25,558 nucleotides of DNA, taken from a virus. The DNA lies in the IMG/VR virus record IMGVR_UViG_3300027816_000380, positions 1-25,558 of that record. One strand, written 5' to 3'. The notes below the pieces were generated by a model. It did no database searches, was not told where the DNA came from, and worked only from the letters and a program-made list of their open reading frames with translations. Position numbers and translations under genes: made by a program. Numbering within the stretch: the first letter of the stretch is position 1; each line of letters starts with the position of its first letter. Positions 1-6,181 of the stretch are shown piece by piece.

Positions 1-799
1 CTTCTCGGAAACGCGCGGGTCGCGCCAATCGCCCGCTTTCGGCGTAGGCCATCCCGCCGCTTCCCGGACCGCTACCCCAAACGGGACGCCCGCCCCGTTC
101 CCGTTGACCCCCTTCGCTTTGAGCTTGGCTTGCCGCGCCCGCCATTGCCCCGGATCTTCCCGCGAATTGAAGCCCGATGCCGTCGGCGTCGGCCATCCTG
201 AAACGGCCAGCCCGACTTGCTGTGTCAACGGAACGCCCGTATCCCAAGGCCGCGGCGGCTTCGTCCCGCGCTTCGCGTCCGTCGTCGTCGGCGTGGACCA
301 CCCGGATTGCGCCGAAGAACAGTCGTTGCCGGATATGCGGCGCCCCGACGCCCGCAGCGCACAAATCGGCGGCCCCGACGCCATATCCCAAGTCTTCCAA
401 GTCAAGGCGTACTCCGCCGAGCCACGCCCGGCCATCGCGGCTTGCAACTTGCTCGCCAAAGATCCTTGCAGGGCGGCACTCGCGAATGTGGCTCGCGAAG
501 GTCGGCCATAGGTGCCGGTCGTCGGACGTGCCCTTGCGGCGCCCGGCAATACTGAAAGGCTGGCACGGACAAGAGCCGGTCCAAACTGGACGATGGTCCG
601 GCCATCCCGCGAGACGGAGCGCGAGCGACCATCCGCCGATGCCAGCAAAGAAATGGCATTGCGTATAGCCGCGGAGGTCTTCGGATCGCACGGCCCTGAT
701 ATCGCGAGTGTCAACGTGGCCATAGGGTATTTCGCCCGCTTCAATCAGGTTCCGCAACCATCGCGCGGCGCCGGGGTTGTTTTCGTTGTAGTAGTTCAC
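1..799 (-). CDS. C5 cytosine DNA methyltransferase, phage type (truncated by window edge, apparent frameshift)
   Basis: This is a DNA cytosine-5 methyltransferase that would transfer a methyl group from SAM to cytosine in phage DNA, probably as protection from restriction. From a GTG start (799) the translation begins MNYYNENNPGAARWL. It shows motif I FAGIGG (residues 51-56), the catalytic motif SCPCQPF (Cys79), an ENV-like motif as GEQV (115-118) and RQRLFF (157-162). After about position 330 the first frame loses its G/C third-position bias. A second frame of the minus strand then takes over down to base 1, with repeated W(S/P)TP motifs and NGNGAG, typical of the variable part of these phage enzymes. 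A single-base frameshift or sequencing error therefore lies near 295-335. An in-frame TTG at 820 is an alternative start. The C-terminus is outside the window. It is the last gene seen of the leftward operon, 61 bp after the SSB-like gene. Confidence 0.85.
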   Translation of the reverse strand, partial: MNYYNENNPGAARWLRNLIEAGEIPYGHVDTRDIRAVRSEDLRGYTQCHFFAGIGGWSLALRLAGWPDHRPVWTGSCPCQPFSIAGRRKGTSDDRHLWPTFASHIRECRPARIFGEQVASRDGRAWLGGVRLDLEDLGYGVGAADLCAAGVGAPHIRQRLFFGAIRVVHADDDGREARDEAAAALGYGRSVDTASRAGRFRMADADGIGLQFAGRSGAMAGAASQAQSEGGQRERGGRPVWGSGPGSGGMAYAESGRLARPARFRE

Positions 800-860
800 G
801 GCGTTTCGCTTTGCAGACAATTCGGGCGCGGCGAGTTTCAGCCCGCCGCGCCCGAAGACT

Positions 861-1589
861 TCACCACGCGATGCCGCTTGCGTCCGGGACATTGGCGGGC
901 GCCGCGGCCGTCGCGCCGGCGTGCTCGAGGATGCCGAAAGCGTCGTCACCGTTCGAACCGCTCGAAAGTCGGGCATCGTCGCCGATCTTCTGGAGCTGAA
1001 CGAGCCCGACATTCACGCCGAAAATCGTTTCAGCGCCGAACCGCGGCGGCAGTACCTTGGGATACGCGTACAGCCGCAACAGCGCCAGACACCACATGCC
1101 AGGATAAAGCGCGGGATCGTCGGACGGGATCACGTTCTTTTTCGCGTCGATCACGCGCGGAAGGAACTGCGAACCGGCGCGGAGGAAGATGCCCGAACCG
1201 TCGGCCGAATAGCCGGGCTTGCCCTTGTTCTGGCTCTGAGACTTCCACGGCCAACGCATCAGCTTCGCGGCCGTCGTCTGGACCATTTGCCCCGAGACCG
1301 GATCATTGACCGAAACGGGCGTGTTTAGCGCCGCGCCGAAGTGCTGCCCGGCGATGCGCCGCGCTTCGTTCTGCAAGGCGGACAGATCGGCCGACGGCGG
1401 GACGATCAGCGTGGCCGACGCTTCCGGCGTGCGGCTCGGATACTTCTTAGATGCATAGAGCTTGTCGATTGCCAGGAAGCCGACGCGCACGGGACAGGTG
1501 ACGATCTGCCCGGACGGGTTGCCGCCCTGATCGTTCAGGACGCGGAACGGATGCGCGGTCATGAGGCGGGCGAGGTCTTCGGGTTGCAT
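861..1589 (-). CDS. DUF2815/Enc34-like single-stranded DNA-binding protein
   Basis: The 242-aa product resembles the DUF2815 (Enc34-type) family of phage single-stranded DNA-binding proteins, which coat DNA during replication and recombination. Supporting signs are an N-terminal strand followed by YPSRTPEASATLIVP, and a later block LYPGMWCLALLRLYAYPK then GVNVGLVQLQKIGDDARL, which matches the family pattern of a 'Y.G.y....' strand followed by 'Ln.lQk..dg.rl'. The start is supported by AAGGGA about 7 nt before ATG. It sits between the DUF2800-type nuclease and the methyltransferase, an arrangement common in phage replication modules. A 23-residue stretch around RIAGQHFGAALNTPVSVNDP recurs almost unchanged in the zinc-ribbon gene at 5322-5660. 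Family assignment is by eye only. Confidence 0.65.
   Translation of the reverse strand: MQPEDLARLMTAHPFRVLNDQGGNPSGQIVTCPVRVGFLAIDKLYASKKYPSRTPEASATLIVPPSADLSALQNEARRIAGQHFGAALNTPVSVNDPVSGQMVQTTAAKLMRWPWKSQSQNKGKPGYSADGSGIFLRAGSQFLPRVIDAKKNVIPSDDPALYPGMWCLALLRLYAYPKVLPPRFGAETIFGVNVGLVQLQKIGDDARLSSGSNGDDAFGILEHAGATAAAPANVPDASGIAW
1300..1368. repeat. 69-bp segment duplicated at 5386-5454 (copy 1, inside SSB-like gene)
   Basis: Bases 1300-1368 and 5386-5454 align over 69 positions in the same orientation with five mismatches (64/69). Both copies are read in the same frame on the minus strand and encode nearly the same peptide, (A/P)RIAGQHFG(A/S)ALNTPVSVNDP. The copy in the SSB-like gene lies inside a conserved domain and is presumably the original. 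Confidence 0.95.
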
Positions 1590-1626
1590 GCGATTTCCCT
1601 TCTAGGTTTACTGGTGATTATTCGAG

Positions 1627-2856
1627 TTATTCGATTTCGGAAAACGCCGCGTCATTGTTGGCCGCGAAGTAGTCCGCAACTTGGGCAAGGGTGAGTGTCT
1701 GTTTTCGTGATCCTTTCTTGACGAGTGAAGGGGCCGAAGTGCCTTTGTCCACGAAAGCCGCGACGGCGGCAAACGTGTCTTTCCCAAGCGCCTTTTCCGC
1801 TTGGATCGGGGTAACGATCGAAGTGAGATCCGCCGCGGCCGTGTCGCCGTCGATTGCGCGCACGAAATCGAGCACGTCGCCGGCGGGCTTGTTCCATTTC
1901 CATGAACGGCCGCCGGGCGCCCATTCGAAACCGTCCGGCAATTCCGTGCGCGCCTTCGCGCGGACGAATGTCGAGAAATCCTTGATGTACTTCGCGAGCA
2001 AAGCGAGCTCGGAATAACGGCGGCCAATCTCCGCGGCCGTCATGCCCGCCAGCACGGGCGGATCCTCGAGCACGGCGAACGCGTCATCCCGGGCGGCGTT
2101 GATCTTGGCTGCCACGGCCGCGCAACCGTAGTCGCCGCTCGCCTGGATACGCGCCCCGGGGCAGAACCGGCACCAATCGCCGGCGGCAAGCGGCGCGTCG
2201 GGCGCGTCCGTCCGCTCGACTGCCTCCGCAAGCTCCGCTTCCCACGCCATGAGCGAAATCAAATCCACGTCCCACGACTGCACCGGGCCGTCGGGGTGCG
2301 GGACTGCAAGCCGGGGCTGAACGATTGTCAGCGTCAATTCCCACGGCGTGCGATCCCCGAACACGCGCCGCGCGCCGGCGGCGTAGTATCGAAGCTGATC
2401 GTTCTCCGCGGCCTCTACCGCGACGCCCTTTCCATACTTGGCGTCCACGACATGAAGCCGCTCGGGCGTCCACACGCACACGTCGCACGTTCCGAACATG
2501 CCTTCCCGGATGTCGGCGAGAGTGAATTTCGTTTCCACGAACAATTCCGCGCCGGGAAGCTGCATGAGCGTTTCGACGTGGCGAAGCACCGCATTCACGG
2601 CCGCGATTTGCTCTTTCGTGAAAGGCGCGGCGTTCCGGGGATCTTCCGGCAGCAACGCCCCGACGTAGCCGCTCGCGTCGTATTCCCCTTCGCGCAAGCA
2701 GTGCTCTTGCAGCGCGTGCAACCGCGTACCTTCCTCCGCGTGGACGCTGGACGGCGTCGGCGGCAACGCCCGGCGGATACGAACCGATCCGGGGCAATTG
2801 ATGAATTGCTTAGCGACGCTGCCGCCAAGAAACGAATGTGCTGTTGGTCCGTTCAT
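1627..2856 (-). CDS. DUF2800-type PD-(D/E)XK nuclease
   Basis: The 409-aa protein resembles DUF2800 phage proteins, members of the PD-(D/E)XK (RecB-like) nuclease group that accompany phage helicases and SSBs. The N-terminus has the typical AHSFLGGSVAKQFINCPGS and then AEEGTRLHALQEHCL. The nuclease core is visible as ELFVETKFTL, GMFGTCDVCVW and LHVVDAKYGKGV (the D...D-x-K signature near residues 125-160). CRFCPGA later, with other cysteines, may form the Cys cluster seen in such nucleases. A longer frame extends upstream, but ATG 2856 is chosen because GGGGGCGGGAACA precedes it and its ATGA overlaps the stop of the 62-aa gene, suggesting translational coupling. Confidence 0.8.
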   Translation of the reverse strand: MNGPTAHSFLGGSVAKQFINCPGSVRIRRALPPTPSSVHAEEGTRLHALQEHCLREGEYDASGYVGALLPEDPRNAAPFTKEQIAAVNAVLRHVETLMQLPGAELFVETKFTLADIREGMFGTCDVCVWTPERLHVVDAKYGKGVAVEAAENDQLRYYAAGARRVFGDRTPWELTLTIVQPRLAVPHPDGPVQSWDVDLISLMAWEAELAEAVERTDAPDAPLAAGDWCRFCPGARIQASGDYGCAAVAAKINAARDDAFAVLEDPPVLAGMTAAEIGRRYSELALLAKYIKDFSTFVRAKARTELPDGFEWAPGGRSWKWNKPAGDVLDFVRAIDGDTAAADLTSIVTPIQAEKALGKDTFAAVAAFVDKGTSAPSLVKKGSRKQTLTLAQVADYFAANNDAAFSEIE

Positions 2857-3041
2857 TGTTCCCGCCCCCTTGCTTGAAGTCTCGCCATCGCGAGTTCCAT
2901 TTCCGCGTGGTTGACTTTCCGGAGACACGCGCTGACGCGGTGATAATCCCCCGCCTGCAACGCCTTTCGGGCGCGGCGGATCCATCGGTGATTGCGCCGG
3001 ATGAGGCGCCAAGTCTGAAAGTCTCGCCACCATTCCAGCAT
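2853..3041 (-). CDS. small basic hypothetical protein (62 aa)
   Basis: A 62-aa basic, Trp/Arg-rich protein beginning MLEWWRDFQTWRLIRRN. No family is recognised. It is accepted as real because GGAGGGG lies about 7 nt before the ATG and its TGA stop overlaps the ATG of the DUF2800 gene (ATGA). The sequence predicts mainly helix with many Arg residues, so nucleic-acid binding is possible but is only a guess. Confidence 0.65.
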   Translation of the reverse strand: MLEWWRDFQTWRLIRRNHRWIRRARKALQAGDYHRVSACLRKVNHAEMELAMARLQARGREQ

Positions 3042-3182
3042 GCGTAATCCCCTCCGCTACGAATTCAATTCGGGTTTTGACCGTGTGCGCGCCGGCGGCA
3101 CACCAGCCCGCCGGGCTTGAAGCGCGTCCGCCCAATGCAACACCATGGGCGGACGCGCACCCGACGCAACACCAGCCGGGGT
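3042..3182 (-). other. intergenic segment with a perfect 13-bp hairpin
   Basis: A 141-bp gap. GCGCGTCCGCCCA (3122-3134) and TGGGCGGACGCGC (3146-3158) form a perfect 13-bp inverted repeat with an 11-nt loop, about 25 nt past the stop of the 197-aa gene on the minus strand. A smaller stem AGCCC/GGGCT lies at about 3105-3118. No T-run follows on either strand, so it is not a standard intrinsic terminator. It could be an mRNA processing or stabilising structure, or a protein-binding site. Confidence 0.7.
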
Positions 3183-3776
3183 TCACTTGGCGGAAGCGGC
3201 TTTCGCCTCCGCAATTGCCTGGACCATGTCGGGCCAAAGCGCGGCGATCTTCGCCGCGGCGTTGTCGCCCGTCGTCACGTCCGACACGGTCTTGAAGCCC
3301 CGCGCGGCGAGAAACGCCGTCCACTTAGCCGGACCTTCCTTCACGCCATGCGCCTTCACAAATTCGAGAACGTGCGGCTTGAATTCGTCGAAATTCTTCG
3401 GGGCGGGCGGAATGCTCGCCGCCATCGCGACCGCCGACGTGTCAGTGACGACCTGGGCGCCCGTCGTCACGGCCGCGGCAGCCGGGGCAGGCTCGGGCGC
3501 CTCGCCGCTGGCGGGCGAGGCATCGGCCTTGCTCGGGCGCCCGCGGCGGCGCTTCGGCTCTGCTTCCGCCGGAACCGCCGGAACCGCCGGAACCTCCGCG
3601 GCGTCGCGCATCGCGTCCAACAGCGCCGGATCGGTCGCGGGGCCGCTCGGGATGGCAGGCGCCGCGACAGTAAGCGACCGGCCGACGCTGGCCAGGAACG
3701 ACTTGAGTTGTGCGGCAAACGCGGCGAAGTCGGCCGGGTCGTCGAATGTTTCGGTGAGGGTAAGTTGAAGCTGCAT
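3183..3776 (-). CDS. hypothetical protein with AT-hook-like motif and Ala/Pro linker (197 aa)
   Basis: The 197-aa protein has three parts. The N-terminus (about 1-65) begins MQLQLTLTETFDDPADFAAFAAQLKS. A low-complexity middle contains VPAVPAVPAEAEPKRRRGRPSKAD, in which KRRRGRPSK is an AT-hook-like basic motif. The C-terminal helical domain (about 120-197) contains PKNFDEFKPHVLEFVKAHG and KIAALWPDMVQAIAEA. The AT-hook points to minor-groove DNA binding. The Ala-Val-Pro repeats are encoded by three perfect tandem copies of CCGCCGGAA (3566-3592). No named family is recognised. It lies downstream of the helicase in the replication block. Confidence 0.7.
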   Translation of the reverse strand: MQLQLTLTETFDDPADFAAFAAQLKSFLASVGRSLTVAAPAIPSGPATDPALLDAMRDAAEVPAVPAVPAEAEPKRRRGRPSKADASPASGEAPEPAPAAAAVTTGAQVVTDTSAVAMAASIPPAPKNFDEFKPHVLEFVKAHGVKEGPAKWTAFLAARGFKTVSDVTTGDNAAAKIAALWPDMVQAIAEAKAASAK

Positions 3777-3857
3777 TTCGTGTGTCTCCGCAACGGGTTA
3801 GGTGCATCGGATGACACGTAAATAGCGCTTCGGCAGTTAAAAATCTATTGCGCAACG

Positions 3858-5162
3858 CTAATTTCGTAGCGTCGCCAATGATATTTTCGCGAGATCGGCC
3901 GTTTTCCGCGCCAGCGTAGCCGCAACGCGGGCGTCGAAAGAATTGTGCAGGTACACGAACGACGCGCGAACGGGCTGCCTCTGGCCTCGGCGCCACGCGC
4001 GTGCAATCATTTGCTCGCAATCGTCGGGCGTCCACGGCGGTTCGGCCAAGAGCACGCGCGTGGCGGCCGTCAGCGTCACACCCTCTTTCAGCGCCATCCG
4101 CTGGCAAATCAGGACGCGCGGAAAAGGCGTGTGCTGGAAATCTGACAACGCGGCTTCCCGGACGCGTTGCGGCGTGCGGCCGTCGATGACAACCGCCTGG
4201 CCTGCGAGCTTCGCCGCGAGCGTGTCGATTACCGCCGTGTGCTCCGCGAAAATGAGCATCTTGCCACAGCCGCCTTCAAGCTCTGTCGCGGCAAGCTCGC
4301 CGATTTTCTCCGCTTTCGCTACGCCGATTTGCCGGCGAACCGTAGCCACAGCGGGGCCGTCCAGCGCGTGCCACGTGCCGGCGGCAATCGCGGCTTCGAT
4401 CGCCTCGAGCACGTCGGCCGGCACGCCTTCGAATTTCGGAAGCGCGCCTTCGATGGCGACTTCGTCCACAGTCAACGGGGCCCGGCCCGGGTCGATCTTG
4501 TGGCGCGCTAGCACGTGCGGTGCTAGCAACGCCTTCAATTCGTCTTCGTTCTGAGTGCCCGTGATTTTCGCGCCGAACGGGGTTTCGACCGTGCGGCAGT
4601 AGCGCTCGACAAATTGATTATACGTGCCGCGCCACGCGCCCGCCGTCCGCGCGAACACGAAGAATTCCCCGGCGTGGTTCGGCGTCGGCGTCGCGGTCAC
4701 GAACCAAACGCGTTCCGCGCTCCGCGCGATCCCGTCGGCCGCGAACATGGCTTTTGTCGCCTTGGCCTTCGGGTCTTTAAGCTTGTGGCTTTCGTCCAGA
4801 ATGAGCACGTCGGCGCCGCGGCGGGCGAGCGCTCGCTTAATCCTTTCGTTCACGGCCACGAGGGTGTAAGCCGCGATCACAATCCCCGCCTGGTCTCGCG
4901 GCGGAACGGCGTCTTTCCCGGTTCGCAGGATCGTGACCGGAAGTCCCCAAAAAGACCATTTGTCGAATTCGGCCGCTTCATTTACGCGGAGGATAGGCGG
5001 GCAAATGATCGTGATCCGGGACGCGCCGAGCAAATCACACGCCCGGACGAATTGCGCCGACTTGCCGAAACCCGCCTTGTCCCCGAGCATCGCAACGCGC
5101 CGCTCGGAAAGGAAAATAGCGCCGCCAATTTGATCGTCGCTCAAATCCACGCGCGCAACCAT
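3858..5162 (-). CDS. SNF2/superfamily 2 DNA helicase
   Basis: The 434-aa protein is a compact SF2 helicase-translocase of the SNF2 type, common in phage replication modules. Motif I is GDKAGFGKS (residues 27-35), motif II DESH (123-126) after VLIL, and motif III TATPTPN (156-162). The C-terminal RecA-like lobe has MLIFAEHTAVIDTLA, then EGVTLTAATRVLLAE and the arginine-finger motif QMIARAWRRGQ. A longer frame reaches 5222, but ATG 5162 (MVARVDLSDDQ) fits the family N-terminus better. It overlaps the end of the membrane peptide by 22 bp. Substrate and partners are not visible; DUF2800 and DUF2815 proteins downstream are usual neighbours. Confidence 0.9.
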   Translation of the reverse strand: MVARVDLSDDQIGGAIFLSERRVAMLGDKAGFGKSAQFVRACDLLGASRITIICPPILRVNEAAEFDKWSFWGLPVTILRTGKDAVPPRDQAGIVIAAYTLVAVNERIKRALARRGADVLILDESHKLKDPKAKATKAMFAADGIARSAERVWFVTATPTPNHAGEFFVFARTAGAWRGTYNQFVERYCRTVETPFGAKITGTQNEDELKALLAPHVLARHKIDPGRAPLTVDEVAIEGALPKFEGVPADVLEAIEAAIAAGTWHALDGPAVATVRRQIGVAKAEKIGELAATELEGGCGKMLIFAEHTAVIDTLAAKLAGQAVVIDGRTPQRVREAALSDFQHTPFPRVLICQRMALKEGVTLTAATRVLLAEPPWTPDDCEQMIARAWRRGQRQPVRASFVYLHNSFDARVAATLARKTADLAKISLATLRN

Positions 5163-5293
5163 TCCACCGCGGCGCCAAGCAGAACGATAAGAGCAACGAA
5201 CGCGAAGGCCGCGATAACGCACACGCTCACGAAGGCCGTGGCGCCCGTGGCGTAATGCCCGCGCAATTCCGCTTCGTCTGGATCTTCGCTCAT
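5141..5293 (-). CDS. single-pass membrane peptide (50 aa)
   Basis: A 50-aa protein starting MSEDPDEAELRGHYATG, followed by one long hydrophobic segment (VSVCVIAAFAFVALIVLLGA) and a short Trp-containing tail. One transmembrane helix is expected. The start is supported by CGGAGAAACGGGCT before ATG. This leader is a near copy of the 3' end of the RuvC gene (see the 26-bp repeats). A longer in-frame extension to 5440 lacks such support. Function unknown. Confidence 0.65.
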   Translation of the reverse strand: MSEDPDEAELRGHYATGATAFVSVCVIAAFAFVALIVLLGAAVEWLRAWI

Positions 5294-5315
5294 AGCCCGT
5301 TTCTCCGCGCGCATT
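5290..5315. repeat. 26-bp direct repeat, left copy (right copy 5657-5682)
   Basis: Bases 5290-5315 and 5657-5682 match at 24 of 26 positions. On the minus strand each reads AAT(G/A)CGC(G/A)CGGAGAAACGGGCTATGA, covering a Shine-Dalgarno element and an ATG. In the right copy the same bases encode the RuvC C-terminus ARRNGL-stop. In the left copy that reading is also preserved although nothing translates it. The two copies bracket the zinc-ribbon gene. Confidence 0.9.
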
Positions 5316-5321
5316 AAGTGG

Positions 5322-5660
5322 TTAATAGTGCCCGCGCCGGTCTTTCGGCGGAGGCGTAGGCGGAAGCCTTGGTGGAGGCGTAGGCGGATCATTGACCGAA
5401 ACGGGCGTGTTAAGCGCCGAGCCGAAGTGCTGCCCAGCAATGCGCGGCGCTTCGGACCTGCGTTCGAAGTATTTCGCTTCCGGGCCGCACCTATCCAGCC
5501 GAAAGAGCCGGGCCACGAAACCGCGCTTGCGTTCGCTACGCGCGGGCAATAGCGGGCCGCCGGGACGGCCGGAAACCAGATCGATTGTTTCTGCTTCCCG
5601 CCGCGCGCACGCTACGGGCGGCGTTCCGCGTGCAAAGGCGCAATTGCTGCAATAAATCAT
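5322..5660 (-). CDS. small Cys-rich zinc-ribbon-like protein with a copied SSB fragment at its C-terminus
   Basis: The 112-aa protein has the layout of small phage zinc-ribbon proteins: MIYCSNC (Cys4, Cys7), VACARRE (Cys18), LVSGRPGG, and CGPEAKYFERR (Cys about 58), so four cysteines could hold a metal. After that point the normal end of the family seems to be replaced. About 20 residues (RIAGQHFGSALNTPVSVNDP) come from the SSB-like gene, followed by PPTPPPRLPPTPPPKDRRGHY, encoded by a 15-bp repeat. The start ATG overlaps the RuvC stop (ATGA) behind GGAGAAACGGGCT. The gene may be an inserted cassette; see findings. Function unknown. Confidence 0.65.
   Translation of the reverse strand: MIYCSNCAFARGTPPVACARREAETIDLVSGRPGGPLLPARSERKRGFVARLFRLDRCGPEAKYFERRSEAPRIAGQHFGSALNTPVSVNDPPTPPPRLPPTPPPKDRRGHY
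5350..5388. repeat. 15-bp tandem direct repeat GGAGGCGTAGGCGGA, period 24
   Basis: GGAGGCGTAGGCGGA occurs at 5350-5364 and 5374-5388. In the zinc-ribbon gene it encodes the two PPTPPP units at the C-terminus. It directly abuts the segment copied from the SSB gene. Confidence 0.9.
5386..5454. repeat. 69-bp segment duplicated from 1300-1368 (copy 2, inside zinc-ribbon gene)
   Basis: This is copy 2 of the 69-bp repeat (64/69 identity with 1300-1368). Three of the five differences are silent in the shared reading frame, leaving one R/P and one A/S change. Confidence 0.95.
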
Positions 5661-6181
5661 AGCCCGTTTCTCCGTGCGTATTCAGCGATAAGAGTTGCAT
5701 CGGCGCGCCCTTCGCATTGCGCGAGCGTTATTCGCCCGCGTGCGGGCGTGAATTCCCGGGCATGCGCGGGGAACAGATCACACGCGGCCGCCACGTGCCG
5801 CGCCTTGTCGCTGCCGACGCGAAGGGCGGCCGTCCAGCGCTGTGAGCTCGCCCGCACTACGCGGCAGCCAGCGGCTACGAACATCGCGCGGAGCGAGCCC
5901 GCAGTGTCGCCGAATTTGTATTGGCTCGAGCCACCCTGCCCGCGCACGCCCCACGTGTGTTCAATGCAGAAAGTACACGGGCCGAAGCTGGATAAAAATT
6001 GGGCAAGCGCCCAAGTCGCGGCATCGTCGATAACCGATCCGCCGACGGGCGACGCCGAAAGCGGCACGTCGTAGACCGCGAGGCTGCCATCTGGAAACAG
6101 CGCGACTATGGCGCCCGTTGAACCGGGATCGCATCCGATATACACGCGATTTTCAGTTACGGGCGAGGGTGATTCGGCCAT
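5657..6181 (-). CDS. RuvC-like Holliday-junction endonuclease
   Basis: The 174-aa protein belongs to the RuvC-like RNase H-fold nucleases that resolve branched DNA in phage replication and packaging. Acidic residues fit the fold: Asp18 in YIGCDPGSTGAIVAL, Glu74 in FCIEHTWG, and Asp161 in EGRADATLIAEYA. KARHVAAACDLFP matches the usual helix before the last acidic residue. ATG 6181 is used, but no clear Shine-Dalgarno precedes it; the longer frame to 6409 runs through the opposing regulator and is rejected. The start overlaps the start of the plus-strand regulator (CCATGG). The stop overlaps the zinc-ribbon start. Confidence 0.85.
   Translation of the reverse strand: MAESPSPVTENRVYIGCDPGSTGAIVALFPDGSLAVYDVPLSASPVGGSVIDDAATWALAQFLSSFGPCTFCIEHTWGVRGQGGSSQYKFGDTAGSLRAMFVAAGCRVVRASSQRWTAALRVGSDKARHVAAACDLFPAHAREFTPARGRITLAQCEGRADATLIAEYARRNGL
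6118..6144 (+). promoter_or_regulatory. possible promoter for the plus-strand HTH regulator
   Basis: TTGAAC (6118-6123) and TATACA (6139-6144) with a 15-bp spacer lie inside the RuvC coding region. They would start transcription about 30 nt before the regulator ATG, upstream of its GAGGG. The spacer is short, so this is only a candidate. Confidence 0.35.

Noticed and set aside
104-1694. Several long plus-strand open frames (for example 104-511, 512-1309, 921-1328, 1341-1694)
   Set aside because: They are antisense to the methyltransferase and SSB-like genes, rich in Arg/Pro/Ala as expected for shadow frames of GC-rich DNA, and lack ribosome sites and family motifs.
2857-3324. 5' extension of the DUF2800 frame up to 3324
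   Set aside because: It would cross the 62-aa gene and the 13-bp hairpin; the extension is not protein-like and ATG 2856 has a ribosome site and ATGA coupling.
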